Part shown: piece after piece, positions 24,263-30,858 of the stretch
How the letters are laid out: each line of letters starts with the position of its first letter
Numbering within the stretch: position 1 is the first letter of the stretch
From: JBGQBN01 sp041494805
Lineage (GTDB): Bacteria > Acidobacteriota > Terriglobia > Terriglobales > Acidobacteriaceae
Length of the DNA: 32,891 bases
Direction of reading: 5' to 3'
NCBI GenBank assembly: GCA_041494805.1
Contig: JBGQBN010000046.1
Location: forward strand, 1 to 32,891
Made by a program: the position numbers and the translations under genes
Notes under the pieces: model-generated
Told to the model about the DNA's origin: nothing
The model's input: the letters and a program-made list of their open reading frames with translations, nothing else
The model's database searches: none

Positions 24263-24397
24263 CTACGCCGCCGATCTCTTCCGCTTCTTGGCCTTCCGCC
24301 TAACCTTAACCTCCGCCTTCGGTAAGGGCGGAGTGGCCAGCATCGTGCGTAAGAGGGTATCGAACTTGTTCTTGTTTACGGTGAGGTCTTGGGCCAT
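24263..24397 (-). CDS. Passenger gene: basic 44-aa protein
   Basis: The ORF was read directly from the sequence and is too short for usual cut-offs. The product begins MAQDLTVNKNKFDTLLRTML and ends in a very basic tail (KVRRKAKKRKRSAA). The N-terminal part is a short amphipathic helix and the middle has TPPLPKAEVK. The pattern of short helix, Pro-rich linker and basic tail recalls small orphan proteins often annotated as hypothetical in Acidobacteriota (recollection only). It diverges from the 57-aa gene and precedes the 110-aa gene. No strong ribosome site is seen. Confidence 0.5.
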   Translation of the reverse strand: MAQDLTVNKNKFDTLLRTMLATPPLPKAEVKVRRKAKKRKRSAA

Positions 24398-24426
24398 AGT
24401 CTAGTTTACCAAAGGAGGTTTTTGGT

Positions 24427-24600
24427 ATGCCTCAGACAGAGTACAAAGTCGTTCAATCCGCCAACGTTGCGCAACTAAGCGGGGAACTGGCGGGCCTAGC
24501 TAAGGACCGGTGGAAACCCATACTCCTATCAACAACGGCGGGCGGTCCTAACAATAGCGTAATAACCACCATAGTCCTAGAACATCGGGCCGGAGTCTGA
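24427..24600 (+). CDS. Passenger gene: 57-aa DUF1737-like protein
   Basis: Read directly from the sequence. A near-perfect AAAGGAGG ribosome site (24411-24418) lies eight bases before the ATG, the best in the element. The product MPQTEYKVVQSANVAQLSGE continues with LAGLAKDRWKPILLSTTAGG, a beta-helix-beta pattern like DUF1737 proteins (YEVV.. helix ..GW.P..). The function of DUF1737 is unknown. Its 3' end overlaps the convergent 56-aa gene by 24 bases. Confidence 0.65.
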   Translation: MPQTEYKVVQSANVAQLSGELAGLAKDRWKPILLSTTAGGPNNSVITTIVLEHRAGV

Positions 24601-24747
24601 CCCGAAGACCCGCTTTTCAAGTTCGCCCGTAGCTTGATAGTGACGAGCCAAATCCCCCGCCCGAACCAGAGCGGCCCGCTTCGCTTCTGAGTGCCCTTTC
24701 AGCTTACGAACGGCTTTGAAGATTTCGTTTAGCAATCGGTCGTTCAT
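24577..24747 (-). CDS. Passenger gene: 56-aa helical protein reading from the right end
   Basis: Read directly from the sequence. The ATG at 24747 has GGAAAGGGA upstream, and its leader starts within the right inverted repeat. The product MNDRLLNEIFKAVRKLKGHS continues EAKRAALVRAGDLARHYQAT and is predicted nearly all helical with a basic face, possibly nucleic-acid-binding. No family recognised. It overlaps the 57-aa gene tail to tail. Confidence 0.55.
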   Translation of the reverse strand: MNDRLLNEIFKAVRKLKGHSEAKRAALVRAGDLARHYQATGELEKRVFGSDSGPMF

Positions 24748-24758
24748 TTTTATCCCTT

Positions 24759-24782
24759 TCCTAAGTCAAACACATAAGCATT
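24759..24782 (-). repeat. Right terminal inverted repeat of the IS1595 element
   Basis: On the - strand it reads AATGCTTATGTGTTTGACTT and continues AGGA. It is followed outward by the second AAAATAAA target copy. Confidence 0.78.
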
Positions 24783-24869
24783 AAAATAAATATTGTCTTT
24801 TGATGATGTCTTTTTGTGTTTGACGGGACGAAATACTTTCAGAAATGATGAAACTATCAGGGTGAGCAA

Positions 24870-25496
24870 ATGGGAAACCAGCCAGGGGATTCAGCCGCGC
24901 CGTCCGACGTAGACGATCAACCAACCACAACCAAACGCCACAACCCGGTGCGGACAGGAGAGATTGCCGAAGCTGCTTTTCTGCACAAAGTGATCAACCT
25001 GGGCTTCGGAGTCGCCAAGCCCTGGGGCAACAGCGAGCGCTACGACTTCATCCTGGACAACGGCCAGCGCCTGTGGCGCGTGCAACTCAAATGCAGCGAA
25101 GTCCTGCGCCCCTTCGGCGGCTATGACATTCAGCCTATGTACGGCGTCTACGGAAAAAGCAGGAGAGTTTACACCGCCGACGATATCGACGTCCTAATAG
25201 CCTACATCACTCCGGTTGACGCCTGGTATGTGCTCCCCATCGAGTTGATCTATGGGCGCAAGAGCCTCCGTTTCTACCCCACCGGAGGATGCAAACGCCC
25301 CCGCTTCGAGCATTACCGCGAAGCCTGGCACCTACTCCGCCCCGAACCCGAATTCATGTTCGACATCCAAGCCTGCGCCGACCCGCTTTTCTCTCACATT
25401 TGTCATTCCGACCCGTTCGTAGCCGCGGAACGCGGCGAGAACGAGGGAGGAATCTGCTTTCCTCAACCTCTCCACAACCGCCACATCACATTGTGA
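24870..25496 (+). CDS. PD-(D/E)XK nuclease-like protein with repeat-derived tail
   Basis: A 208-residue protein. Residues about 26-75 give the pattern of PDDEXK_5 (group I intron endonuclease-like) proteins: RTGEIAEAAFLHKVINLGF (first helix, Glu), ERYDFILDNGQ (catalytic Asp) and WRVQLKCSE (Q-x-K). The rest, to FDIQACADP at about residue 167, is conserved-looking. The last about 32 residues (CHSDPFVAAERGENEGGICF) are encoded by a TGTCATTCCGA-family repeat (25400-25455) and look like read-through into a repeat. Related C-terminal residues (DIEACADPAYDSVHEGF) occur 750 bases downstream, suggesting the native C-terminus was displaced. The start has CAGGGTGAG upstream. Confidence 0.72.
   Translation: MGNQPGDSAAPSDVDDQPTTTKRHNPVRTGEIAEAAFLHKVINLGFGVAKPWGNSERYDFILDNGQRLWRVQLKCSEVLRPFGGYDIQPMYGVYGKSRRVYTADDIDVLIAYITPVDAWYVLPIELIYGRKSLRFYPTGGCKRPRFEHYREAWHLLRPEPEFMFDIQACADPLFSHICHSDPFVAAERGENEGGICFPQPLHNRHITL
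25400..25455 (+). repeat. TGTCATTCCGA-family repeat, copy 1
   Basis: Starts TTGTCATTCCGACCCG and ends GAGGGAGGAATCTGC. It lies inside the 3' end of the PD-(D/E)XK gene and supplies its C-terminal residues. Confidence 0.75.
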
Positions 25497-25530
25497 CGCG
25501 TGACCTTGCGCTCACCCTCTCCAGAAGTCA

Positions 25531-25952
25531 TTGTCATTCCGAACCAGCTTCCAGCCCGCCAGAGCCTGCCCCGAGCGAAGCCGAAGGGAATCCGCTCTAT
25601 GCCGCGCGATAAGCGCTATCACGTCTACATCATGGCCAGCAAAGGCCGCGTCCTCTACGTCGGCGTGACCGGCTTCCTCATGACCCGCGTGCAGCAACAC
25701 AAAGCCGGAGAAACCGAAAGCTTCACCCAGAAATACCACGTAAATCGTCTGGTCTATTACGAGACGTTCCGGTACGTGAACAACGCCATAGCTCGCGAGA
25801 CCGAGATCAAGAAGTGGCGCCGAGAAAAGAAGATTGCGCTGATCGAAGCCGACAACCCAATCTGGGAAGACCTTTCCTCCGGTTGGGGTCAACCTGTGCG
25901 CATGAAAACAGCAGATTCCTCACCCGGCTAAAAGCCGGGTTCGGAATGACAA
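25531..25952. mobile_element. 422-bp unit: GIY-YIG gene enclosed by inverted TGTCATTCCGA repeats
   Basis: The left end TTGTCATTCCGAACC (25531-25545) and the right end GGTTCGGAATGACAA (25938-25952) are perfect 15-base inverted repeats. They are outer parts of longer repeat copies (GGGAATCCGCT inside the left copy, AGCAGATTCCTCACCC inside the right). The GIY-YIG gene fills the interior. The right copy contains a perfect hairpin ACCCGGCT-AAA-AGCCGGGT (25922-25940). No target duplication is evident. Calling it a mobile unit is inference. Confidence 0.45.
25599..25931 (+). CDS. GIY-YIG nuclease-domain protein (YhbQ/COG2827-like)
   Basis: A 110-residue single-domain GIY-YIG protein. YHVYIMASKGRVLYVGVTGFL is the GIY-YIG signature (VYI..LYVGVT). 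The following TRVQQHKAG carries the catalytic-type Arg, and ARETEIKKWRREKKIALIEADNPIWEDLS gives the conserved Glu and C-terminal motif of the YhbQ group. The start ATG at 25599 has AAGGGA about ten bases upstream. The last residues (SSPG) and stop come from the right-hand repeat copy. The family cuts branched or nicked DNA, but a cellular role for YhbQ-like proteins is not settled. Confidence 0.85.
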   Translation: MPRDKRYHVYIMASKGRVLYVGVTGFLMTRVQQHKAGETESFTQKYHVNRLVYYETFRYVNNAIARETEIKKWRREKKIALIEADNPIWEDLSSGWGQPVRMKTADSSPG

Positions 25953-26034
25953 AGGGTTAGAGTAGGACTCGTGACACTCGCTTCTAACCCCCCGCTGTAA
26001 TGCCCCACGTTGCCATTCCGCACCCCCACAACGC

Positions 26035-26078
26035 TTGTCATTCCGAACCCGTTTTTTGGGTGAGGAATCCGCTTCTTG
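26035..26078 (+). repeat. TGTCATTCCGA-family repeat, copy 4
   Basis: TTGTCATTCCGAACCC, a T-rich loop and GGGTGAGGAATCCGCTTC. A further decayed copy (TTGCCATTCCGCACCC) is at about 26010-26026. Copies 2 and 3 flank the GIY-YIG gene. Confidence 0.75.
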
Positions 26079-26110
26079 CTGCGGTGGCTACAGATTCAGC
26101 CCAACCCCAA

Positions 26111-26218
26111 AACACGATCGACATCGAAGCGTGCGCCGACCCGGCTTATGACTCCGTCCACGAGGGTTTTTGGTTGCCGGAAGCACCGTGGGAGGGTACG
26201 GCTTCAGGAGTGCAGTAA
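26111..26218 (+). pseudogene. Remnant of a PD-(D/E)XK protein C-terminus
   Basis: In frame, this stretch encodes IDIEACADPAYDSVHEGF followed by a short tail and stop. The first ten residues match FDIQACADP of the complete nuclease gene at 24870-25496 in both protein and DNA. It has no start or upstream domain of its own. It is most simply a leftover 3' end, either of that gene before repeat/GIY-YIG DNA entered, or of a lost paralogue. Confidence 0.4.
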
Positions 26219-26224
26219 GGCTTC

Positions 26225-26671
26225 TCACACCTTGAACGCCGGATGCCTGGCGGCGATCCATTGTTCGACCATGGCAACGAATTCTGTTGCCTTGCGCACA
26301 ATCTCTTGAGCTTCCGTTTCGGTAGCGACAAAGGCATCGTCATAATCAATAACGTTCCGCTTGCGCCGGCACCGGTCAAAGTAATCGGCATACGGGTCCG
26401 CAGCCTTGCCAACGGCCAATTTACAGCTCTCAAAAGAAATCTTGTGATGCCCGGCGCCGGTGGTTATGCGATATCCGGCGCATGCGATGGCCATCTTCGC
26501 AGTTTGCAACGCTGCATTGTAGGCAGTCGCGAAACGCCGGTCTGCGGATACGCCCTTGATGGACGCGTCCGCCAGGTCGCGAGCAATCAGTGTCCGGATG
26601 CCGCCTAATTCCTTTTTCGAAGTCTTATGCGGCTTGACTTCGTTAGCGGCCAGTAATCGCTGCCAGGTCAC
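26225..26671 (-). CDS. HEPN-domain protein of an MNT/HEPN toxin-antitoxin pair
   Basis: A 148-residue all-helical protein beginning at a GTG that overlaps the 3' end of the nucleotidyltransferase gene by 29 bases, with AAAGG upstream. Helices such as RRFATAYNAALQTAKMAIACAGYR and the late motif FDRCRRKRNVIDYDD match SAV-6107-like HEPN proteins. HEPN toxins cut RNA using R-x4-6-H, but here the motif reads RNVIDYD with no His, so nuclease activity is doubtful. In such pairs the nucleotidyltransferase partner usually neutralises HEPN. The arrangement NTase then HEPN with overlap is standard. Confidence 0.8.
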   Translation of the reverse strand: MTWQRLLAANEVKPHKTSKKELGGIRTLIARDLADASIKGVSADRRFATAYNAALQTAKMAIACAGYRITTGAGHHKISFESCKLAVGKAADPYADYFDRCRRKRNVIDYDDAFVATETEAQEIVRKATEFVAMVEQWIAARHPAFKV

Positions 26672-27236
26672 TCTGTTCGCCTTTCACGAATTGAACCCCG
26701 CGTTTCAGAACCGAGGTCAGAAAATGCTCTCCTCGGGCCGCCTTCTTGCGGAATTCATCCACTGAATAGTTTGTGACATTGATTTCCCGGCCCAGACGCT
26801 TCTCGGTCTTGCGGAGAGCAGGAGAGAGTTCCGCCACGCCCACGTTTCCGATGACCATGAGGTCCACATCACTGGTGGCGCGTTCTTCGCTTCGGGCAAC
26901 CGAGCCGTACACGAAGGCACACGCGACCTTGTCGCCAAAAGGCCGGAGAGCAATTCTTAAAGTGGGAATCAGTCCGGCAGTCTTTTCAAATAGGCGCCGC
27001 AAATCCCGGAACACTGGGGACCGCGTCTCTGCCTTGAAATACACTCTTCGCCCATCGCGGCGCTGCTCCAAGATGCCGCCGTCCACCAAAGCAACCAGCT
27101 CCCGTTGCAGGCTGGATGGCCGGGTATGAAGAAAATCGGCCAGTTCCGAAAGGTACCACCACTTCTCCGGGCGGGTGAGAGTCGCCGTGAGGACTCCCTG
27201 GCGCAATCCGGGGAATAGGGTATCCAGCAAAGGCAT
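26643..27236 (-). CDS. Nucleotidyltransferase (MNT) with N-terminal winged helix
   Basis: A 197-residue protein in two parts. Residues about 8-70 form an ArsR/MarR-like winged helix (GVLTATLTRPEKWWYLSELA; recognition region RPSSLQRELVALVDGG; wing RRDGRRVYFK). Residues about 100-190 are a minimal nucleotidyltransferase: FVYGSVARSEE and SDVDLMVIG with metal Asp123 and Asp125. It likely AMPylates or binds the HEPN partner and represses its own operon through the palindromes at 27239-27274. Starts: ATG at 27236 fits the family but has no ribosome site. A TTG at 27284 has GGGGGAG upstream and would translate the operator as an N-terminal extension. Confidence 0.82.
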   Translation of the reverse strand: MPLLDTLFPGLRQGVLTATLTRPEKWWYLSELADFLHTRPSSLQRELVALVDGGILEQRRDGRRVYFKAETRSPVFRDLRRLFEKTAGLIPTLRIALRPFGDKVACAFVYGSVARSEERATSDVDLMVIGNVGVAELSPALRKTEKRLGREINVTNYSVDEFRKKAARGEHFLTSVLKRGVQFVKGEQSDLAAITGR

Positions 27237-27238
27237 GT

Positions 27239-27274
27239 TACGCATATTGCGTATATTATTACGCAATATGCGTA
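27239..27274 (-). promoter_or_regulatory. Double palindromic operator at the start of the MNT/HEPN operon
   Basis: Two 15-base sites, TACGCATATTGCGTA (27239-27253) and TACGCAATATGCGTA (27260-27274), are perfect reverse complements separated by TATTAT. Each is itself a palindrome of TACGCA/TGCGTA around three bases, giving four half-sites at regular spacing. The block ends two bases before the ATG. It is the obvious binding site for the winged helix encoded by the first gene. Confidence 0.85.
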
Positions 27275-27350
27275 TGTAATGCAAGTGTCTCCCCCTTCAC
27301 CCGTGCCGTAAGGCCTTACCCCGGCAGCCTCGCCGACGTGAAGAACCTCG

Positions 27351-27379
27351 TTGCGCGAGTACCTTCTCTGAGGTACAAT
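27351..27379 (+). promoter_or_regulatory. Possible promoter/operator of the TPR protein gene
   Basis: TTGCGC (27351-27356), 17-base spacer, TACAAT (27374-27379). The -35 is weak (3 of 6) and the -10 good (5 of 6). A 6-base inverted repeat GTACCT-n6-AGGTAC (27359-27376) overlaps the spacer and -10. A separate 12-base palindrome GTAAGGCCTTAC lies at 27308-27319. Confidence 0.45.
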
Positions 27380-27428
27380 TTGAGCCTTCCCCAAAGTCCT
27401 TCTTCGACTCCTCAGAGGAGATTTCTCT

Positions 27429-30400
27429 ATGCTAGAGGCCATCATTGGCAAGTGGCTCGCGGGAAGACTATTAAACTGCGCTTGGGATCAGGTCAAGGCG
27501 GCAAGTCACCAGCCAGAGCTTCTCAATGCATTTGAGGCCGCGTGCGGAAAGGGCGCTCAGGAGAGTCCTATTTTGTTCTCGGATTATACGGCCTCTGCCC
27601 TTAACATCTCTGCAACCCAGGGTGAAAACCTGGCTACTCGCCTTCAAGAATCCTTCGGAACGGCGAGTTTTCCAACGCCAGAAGCCCTCGCTGAACTATT
27701 GGTGCAATCGTGGCGTCTTCGCAAGGAAGCATTGAAGCCTGAAGAGGCAGCCCCGTTGTTCCAGGAGACCGAGAACATCGTACGACCATTCCTGCAACGT
27801 TTGGCCGATTTATTCTTTCGAGAGTTGGCCTTAGTAGAGTCACTGCGTAGTCCATTCGTCATATCGGCGCTCCAGCGGATATCGGCTGACTCCGCAGAGC
27901 TTGTAGCTCAGCAACGTCTTGCCGAGACAAACGAAGAACTTAGACAAGCAACGGACATAATCCCTGAGCCGATCAAGGTCCTTCTGGATGAGGCAAGAGG
28001 ACTTGCAGACGAAGGACACTATACGGCTGCCAGAGCCAAATGTCAGCAGGCTCTACATGCTGCACAGGAACAACGTCACCCGCTTGCCGAAATTAAGGCC
28101 AAAATAGGTATTGCATCCACATTCCGCAAAGATGACCCTGACACCGCTCGACCCCTTTACCGCGAGTGCCTCGAACAGTTACGTACCACCCACTCCGAAC
28201 GGCTGCGTGAGGAAGTTCTCGGACAGTTGGGAGATCTGGAGGCTCTTTCCGGGAACCTTTTGGAGGGAAAAGCCCTGCTGACCGAGGCACTCGAGATTGC
28301 GCGCAGTCTTGAAGATCGTACCCGTATTGCAGCGTCCATACAATCACTCGCTTGGATCGCAAATGGCGAAGGAAAGACCGACGACGCAATCAAGCTCTTT
28401 GAAGAAGCCATTCTGTTGTTCATGACCGAATATCAACGTCACGAGCCGGCCACGGAAAAAAAGGCGATGCGCGGCCTTGGTGCTTGCTTCAACAACAAGT
28501 CTTTGGCGCATAAGCATCAGACCGATCTCATAGGAGCGCTTGCGAGCTTGGAACAGGCGATAGCATGGTTCCGGAAAAGCGAAAGTAAAGATGATTTGGC
28601 GACGGCTCTCTTTCTCCTTGCCGAGGCAAGATTCGCCGAAGCAAAGTGGCAAGAGGGCACTGAGCACCTTGAAGAGTCATTGAAGATAGCCACTGAGCTC
28701 GACGACTACATCTGGATGAGCCGGTGCCTGGACCTTTTTGGAAAACTGAATTACATGCTAGGAAGACGTACGGAAGCCTTAGATGCCTTTGAGAACGCCC
28801 TAGCCTTGATGCGTGAAAAGGGAAAACCCGACCAAGCTGTCGATTGTTTGGGCAAGGTCGCACGGTTCTATGCGGAGAACGGACAGAAGGATGAGGCCAG
28901 GAAACTGCTGAATGAGGCTAAGGATCTTAGTGAGAAGCATGAGCTACTCGAAGACTATGCTGACAGTATTCTGGAGTTGGCCAAGTTAGAAGAGGGAGAT
29001 GATTCAGACCCGAAACGCGCAGCGGCAGCAACGGAAGCTGTCGGAGTTCTAGGAAAACTACTGCTGAGAGCCCAAGTCAAAGGTCGTCGCGCATTCTTGA
29101 TGGGGCGCATCGGCGCATTGCATCAGCAGCTCGGGAGTTCAGATGAGGCGTTAGATTGGTTCCAACAAGCTAAGCAGGTATTTGAAGAAATTGGTGACGT
29201 GCATGGCATTGTGAATTGCTATGGTTCAATTGCGGAGATCAGACATAAACAAGAGAAGCCCGACGAAGAAATGGTGTCTTACCAACATATTCTTGCGTTG
29301 GCTCGTGGCAAACCGATGCCTGACTTGATTGCTGGAACGAAAATCAACATGGGGAATGCCCTCATGAGTTATGGCCGGTTCCGCGAAGCCAAACAGCTGT
29401 TTGAAGAAGCTGCCGATCTGTGCGATAAGCATCGCCTCCGTAAATTTCAACCAGTTCTTTTAAGTAACCTGGAGCGCGTGCAGCACTTTATAGAATCATA
29501 CAAACCTGCAACTCTGGACTTCCAGCAACTCATGGGTGAGTTGCACGAACTGGTCACATTTTTCCCGGAGGCAAAGGATTCCATCCTCCGCTTCTGGTAC
29601 TACGCTCGAGATGTCGAACTCCATGCCAATTGCCGGTCATTGGTTGGAGTCAAGCTGTTTATCGTTGAAGACGACACCTTAGAGTTTCTCGAAGTCGTAG
29701 AGAAATTTGCTGCCTATACGGATCTGAATCTGCAGGCAGTGAATACAAAGTTCCCCGGCTGGGTTTTCGACGTCGTGCCATACCCTAAGAACAAGATCTT
29801 ACCTAAACGCGTTGCTGTACCGGCTGTAAGAGAGGATGCGGACGGCACCAAGTATGTGGCCTTTATGCGAGGGGGATTGCATTGGCCCTACTCACTGTGC
29901 TCAGACGAAGTCCACTCCAAAGAATCGGGGCAAACTGGGGTTATCATTGCGGGGCAGGCAAGGGGACTTCCACCACAGGCGCATGACCTCATGCTTGGGC
30001 ACTCCGTTGATGAACTTGTTTCTAAGAAAGTCTTCTTTTTCCCGGTCGAGCAGTCGGTGCTTGACGAGCGACTCCTGAATGACCTTAGGCTAGCCAAGGA
30101 GCAGGGATTGATTCCCCTTTACCGGGACCGCCTGCCGGATTCCGAAGATGTTGAAGTAGTAGCTTCTATCCCCGCTCGATTCCCTGTTATCACACCAGCG
30201 GTCGCCAAGAAGCTTCGATCTCAAATCTCGCTCGTGAAGCGCAAGCTTGTCCGAGCACTCTCGGTGAGCGAACAGGAAGCAGTGGAAACGCTGGGCGAAG
30301 TCGCCGAGAAGCTAGAAAGCATTGATTCCTCCAACAGATCAAAGGATGCTGTTTCGGTCACCTTATACCTCCTCAGGCACCTCTTCCGGGGCGTGACGGA

Positions 30401-30458
30401 GCATCACGTTGCCATGGTTCGGCAAACGACAGGTGAGAATTCTGTCGCTGCTCCTTAA
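27429..30458 (+). CDS. 1009-aa TPR-repeat protein with unique N- and C-terminal domains
   Basis: Function unknown. Residues 1-160 are helical (FGTASFPTPEALAELLVQSW; LADLFFRELALVESLRSPFV). From about 180 to 700 runs a long series of TPR-type helix pairs (GHYTAARAKCQQALHAAQEQ; KTDDAIKLFEEAILLF; GRRTEALDAFENALALMREK; SDEALDWFQQAKQVFEEIGD). Residues about 700-1009 form a separate mixed alpha/beta domain with RFWYYARDVELHANC, FMRGGLHWPYSLCSDEVHS and a helical end. AGAGGAG lies nine bases before the ATG. Codon use is more AT-rich than the core genes and it lies between two toxin-antitoxin loci, suggesting transfer. It has no NTPase motif, unlike STAND sensors. Confidence 0.8.
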   Translation: MLEAIIGKWLAGRLLNCAWDQVKAASHQPELLNAFEAACGKGAQESPILFSDYTASALNISATQGENLATRLQESFGTASFPTPEALAELLVQSWRLRKEALKPEEAAPLFQETENIVRPFLQRLADLFFRELALVESLRSPFVISALQRISADSAELVAQQRLAETNEELRQATDIIPEPIKVLLDEARGLADEGHYTAARAKCQQALHAAQEQRHPLAEIKAKIGIASTFRKDDPDTARPLYRECLEQLRTTHSERLREEVLGQLGDLEALSGNLLEGKALLTEALEIARSLEDRTRIAASIQSLAWIANGEGKTDDAIKLFEEAILLFMTEYQRHEPATEKKAMRGLGACFNNKSLAHKHQTDLIGALASLEQAIAWFRKSESKDDLATALFLLAEARFAEAKWQEGTEHLEESLKIATELDDYIWMSRCLDLFGKLNYMLGRRTEALDAFENALALMREKGKPDQAVDCLGKVARFYAENGQKDEARKLLNEAKDLSEKHELLEDYADSILELAKLEEGDDSDPKRAAAATEAVGVLGKLLLRAQVKGRRAFLMGRIGALHQQLGSSDEALDWFQQAKQVFEEIGDVHGIVNCYGSIAEIRHKQEKPDEEMVSYQHILALARGKPMPDLIAGTKINMGNALMSYGRFREAKQLFEEAADLCDKHRLRKFQPVLLSNLERVQHFIESYKPATLDFQQLMGELHELVTFFPEAKDSILRFWYYARDVELHANCRSLVGVKLFIVEDDTLEFLEVVEKFAAYTDLNLQAVNTKFPGWVFDVVPYPKNKILPKRVAVPAVREDADGTKYVAFMRGGLHWPYSLCSDEVHSKESGQTGVIIAGQARGLPPQAHDLMLGHSVDELVSKKVFFFPVEQSVLDERLLNDLRLAKEQGLIPLYRDRLPDSEDVEVVASIPARFPVITPAVAKKLRSQISLVKRKLVRALSVSEQEAVETLGEVAEKLESIDSSNRSKDAVSVTLYLLRHLFRGVTEHHVAMVRQTTGENSVAAP

Positions 30459-30476
30459 GGTTACGAGTCAGTCGAA

Positions 30477-30858
30477 TCAGAAGAACACTTCTGGCGAGAC
30501 GTGAAAACGGCGGCTGAGTTTGCGGATGTGTTCGACGGTGAGGCCGCGCTTCTCCCGCAGCACCTCGGAGATAATGCTGGGAGTGCCAAAGATGTCGAGC
30601 AGGTCTTTCTGTTTGAGTTGGTTCGCCTGTATCAGCTCGCGCAGGATCTCGACCGGGCGGGCCGGCTTGAGCGCGTAGCTCTTCTCCTCGAAGTCTTCGA
30701 TGAGGACGGTGAGCAATTCCGCTAGACGACGCTCGGCGGTGGTGAGTTTTCTCCGCTTTGCTGTCGCCTTTACGATCCATTTTACGATCCAAGCCTTCGA
30801 GCATCGAGATGCAGCGCTCGTTCTCTGTTCTGTTTTGTAGTGATCGCAAATTATCCAC
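30477..30858 (-). pseudogene. Frameshifted HigA-like antitoxin (COG5499 type)
   Basis: The downstream half is an intact HTH segment: LTVLIEDFEEKSYALKPARP, VEILRELIQANQLKQKDLLD, IFGTPSIISEVLREKRGLTV and RRFHVSPEVFF, as in COG5499 HigA proteins. It lacks a proper start (only TTG at 30716). The missing N-terminal half (VDNLRSLQNRTENERCISMLE, GLDRK) is found just upstream in another frame, beginning at a GTG that overlaps the XRE gene stop. Joining them needs a one-base shift between about 30740 and 30790. The frame 2 stretch KATAKRRKLTTAERRLAELL bridges the two. No HigB toxin is present. Confidence 0.65.

Larger units (their letters stand above)
22763..24782. mobile_element. IS1595-family element with passenger genes, both ends defined
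   Basis: An element of 2,020 bp is flanked by the 8-base direct repeat AAAATAAA (22755-22762 and 24783-24790). IS1595-family elements make 8-bp target duplications at AT-rich sites. The ends are imperfect inverted repeats of 24 bases matching at 19 positions (shared core TTATGT..TTGACTTAGGA). Inside are a coupled 64-aa ORF and transposase on the + strand, a convergent - strand pair (44 and 110 aa), a divergent 57-aa gene with perfect ribosome site, and a 56-aa gene reading inward from the right end. The element sits between the alcohol dehydrogenase and nuclease genes and appears intact. Confidence 0.85.

Noticed and set aside
25400..26078. CRISPR array in the repeat cluster
   Set aside because: Repeats vary in length and orientation, spacing is irregular and no cas gene is present.
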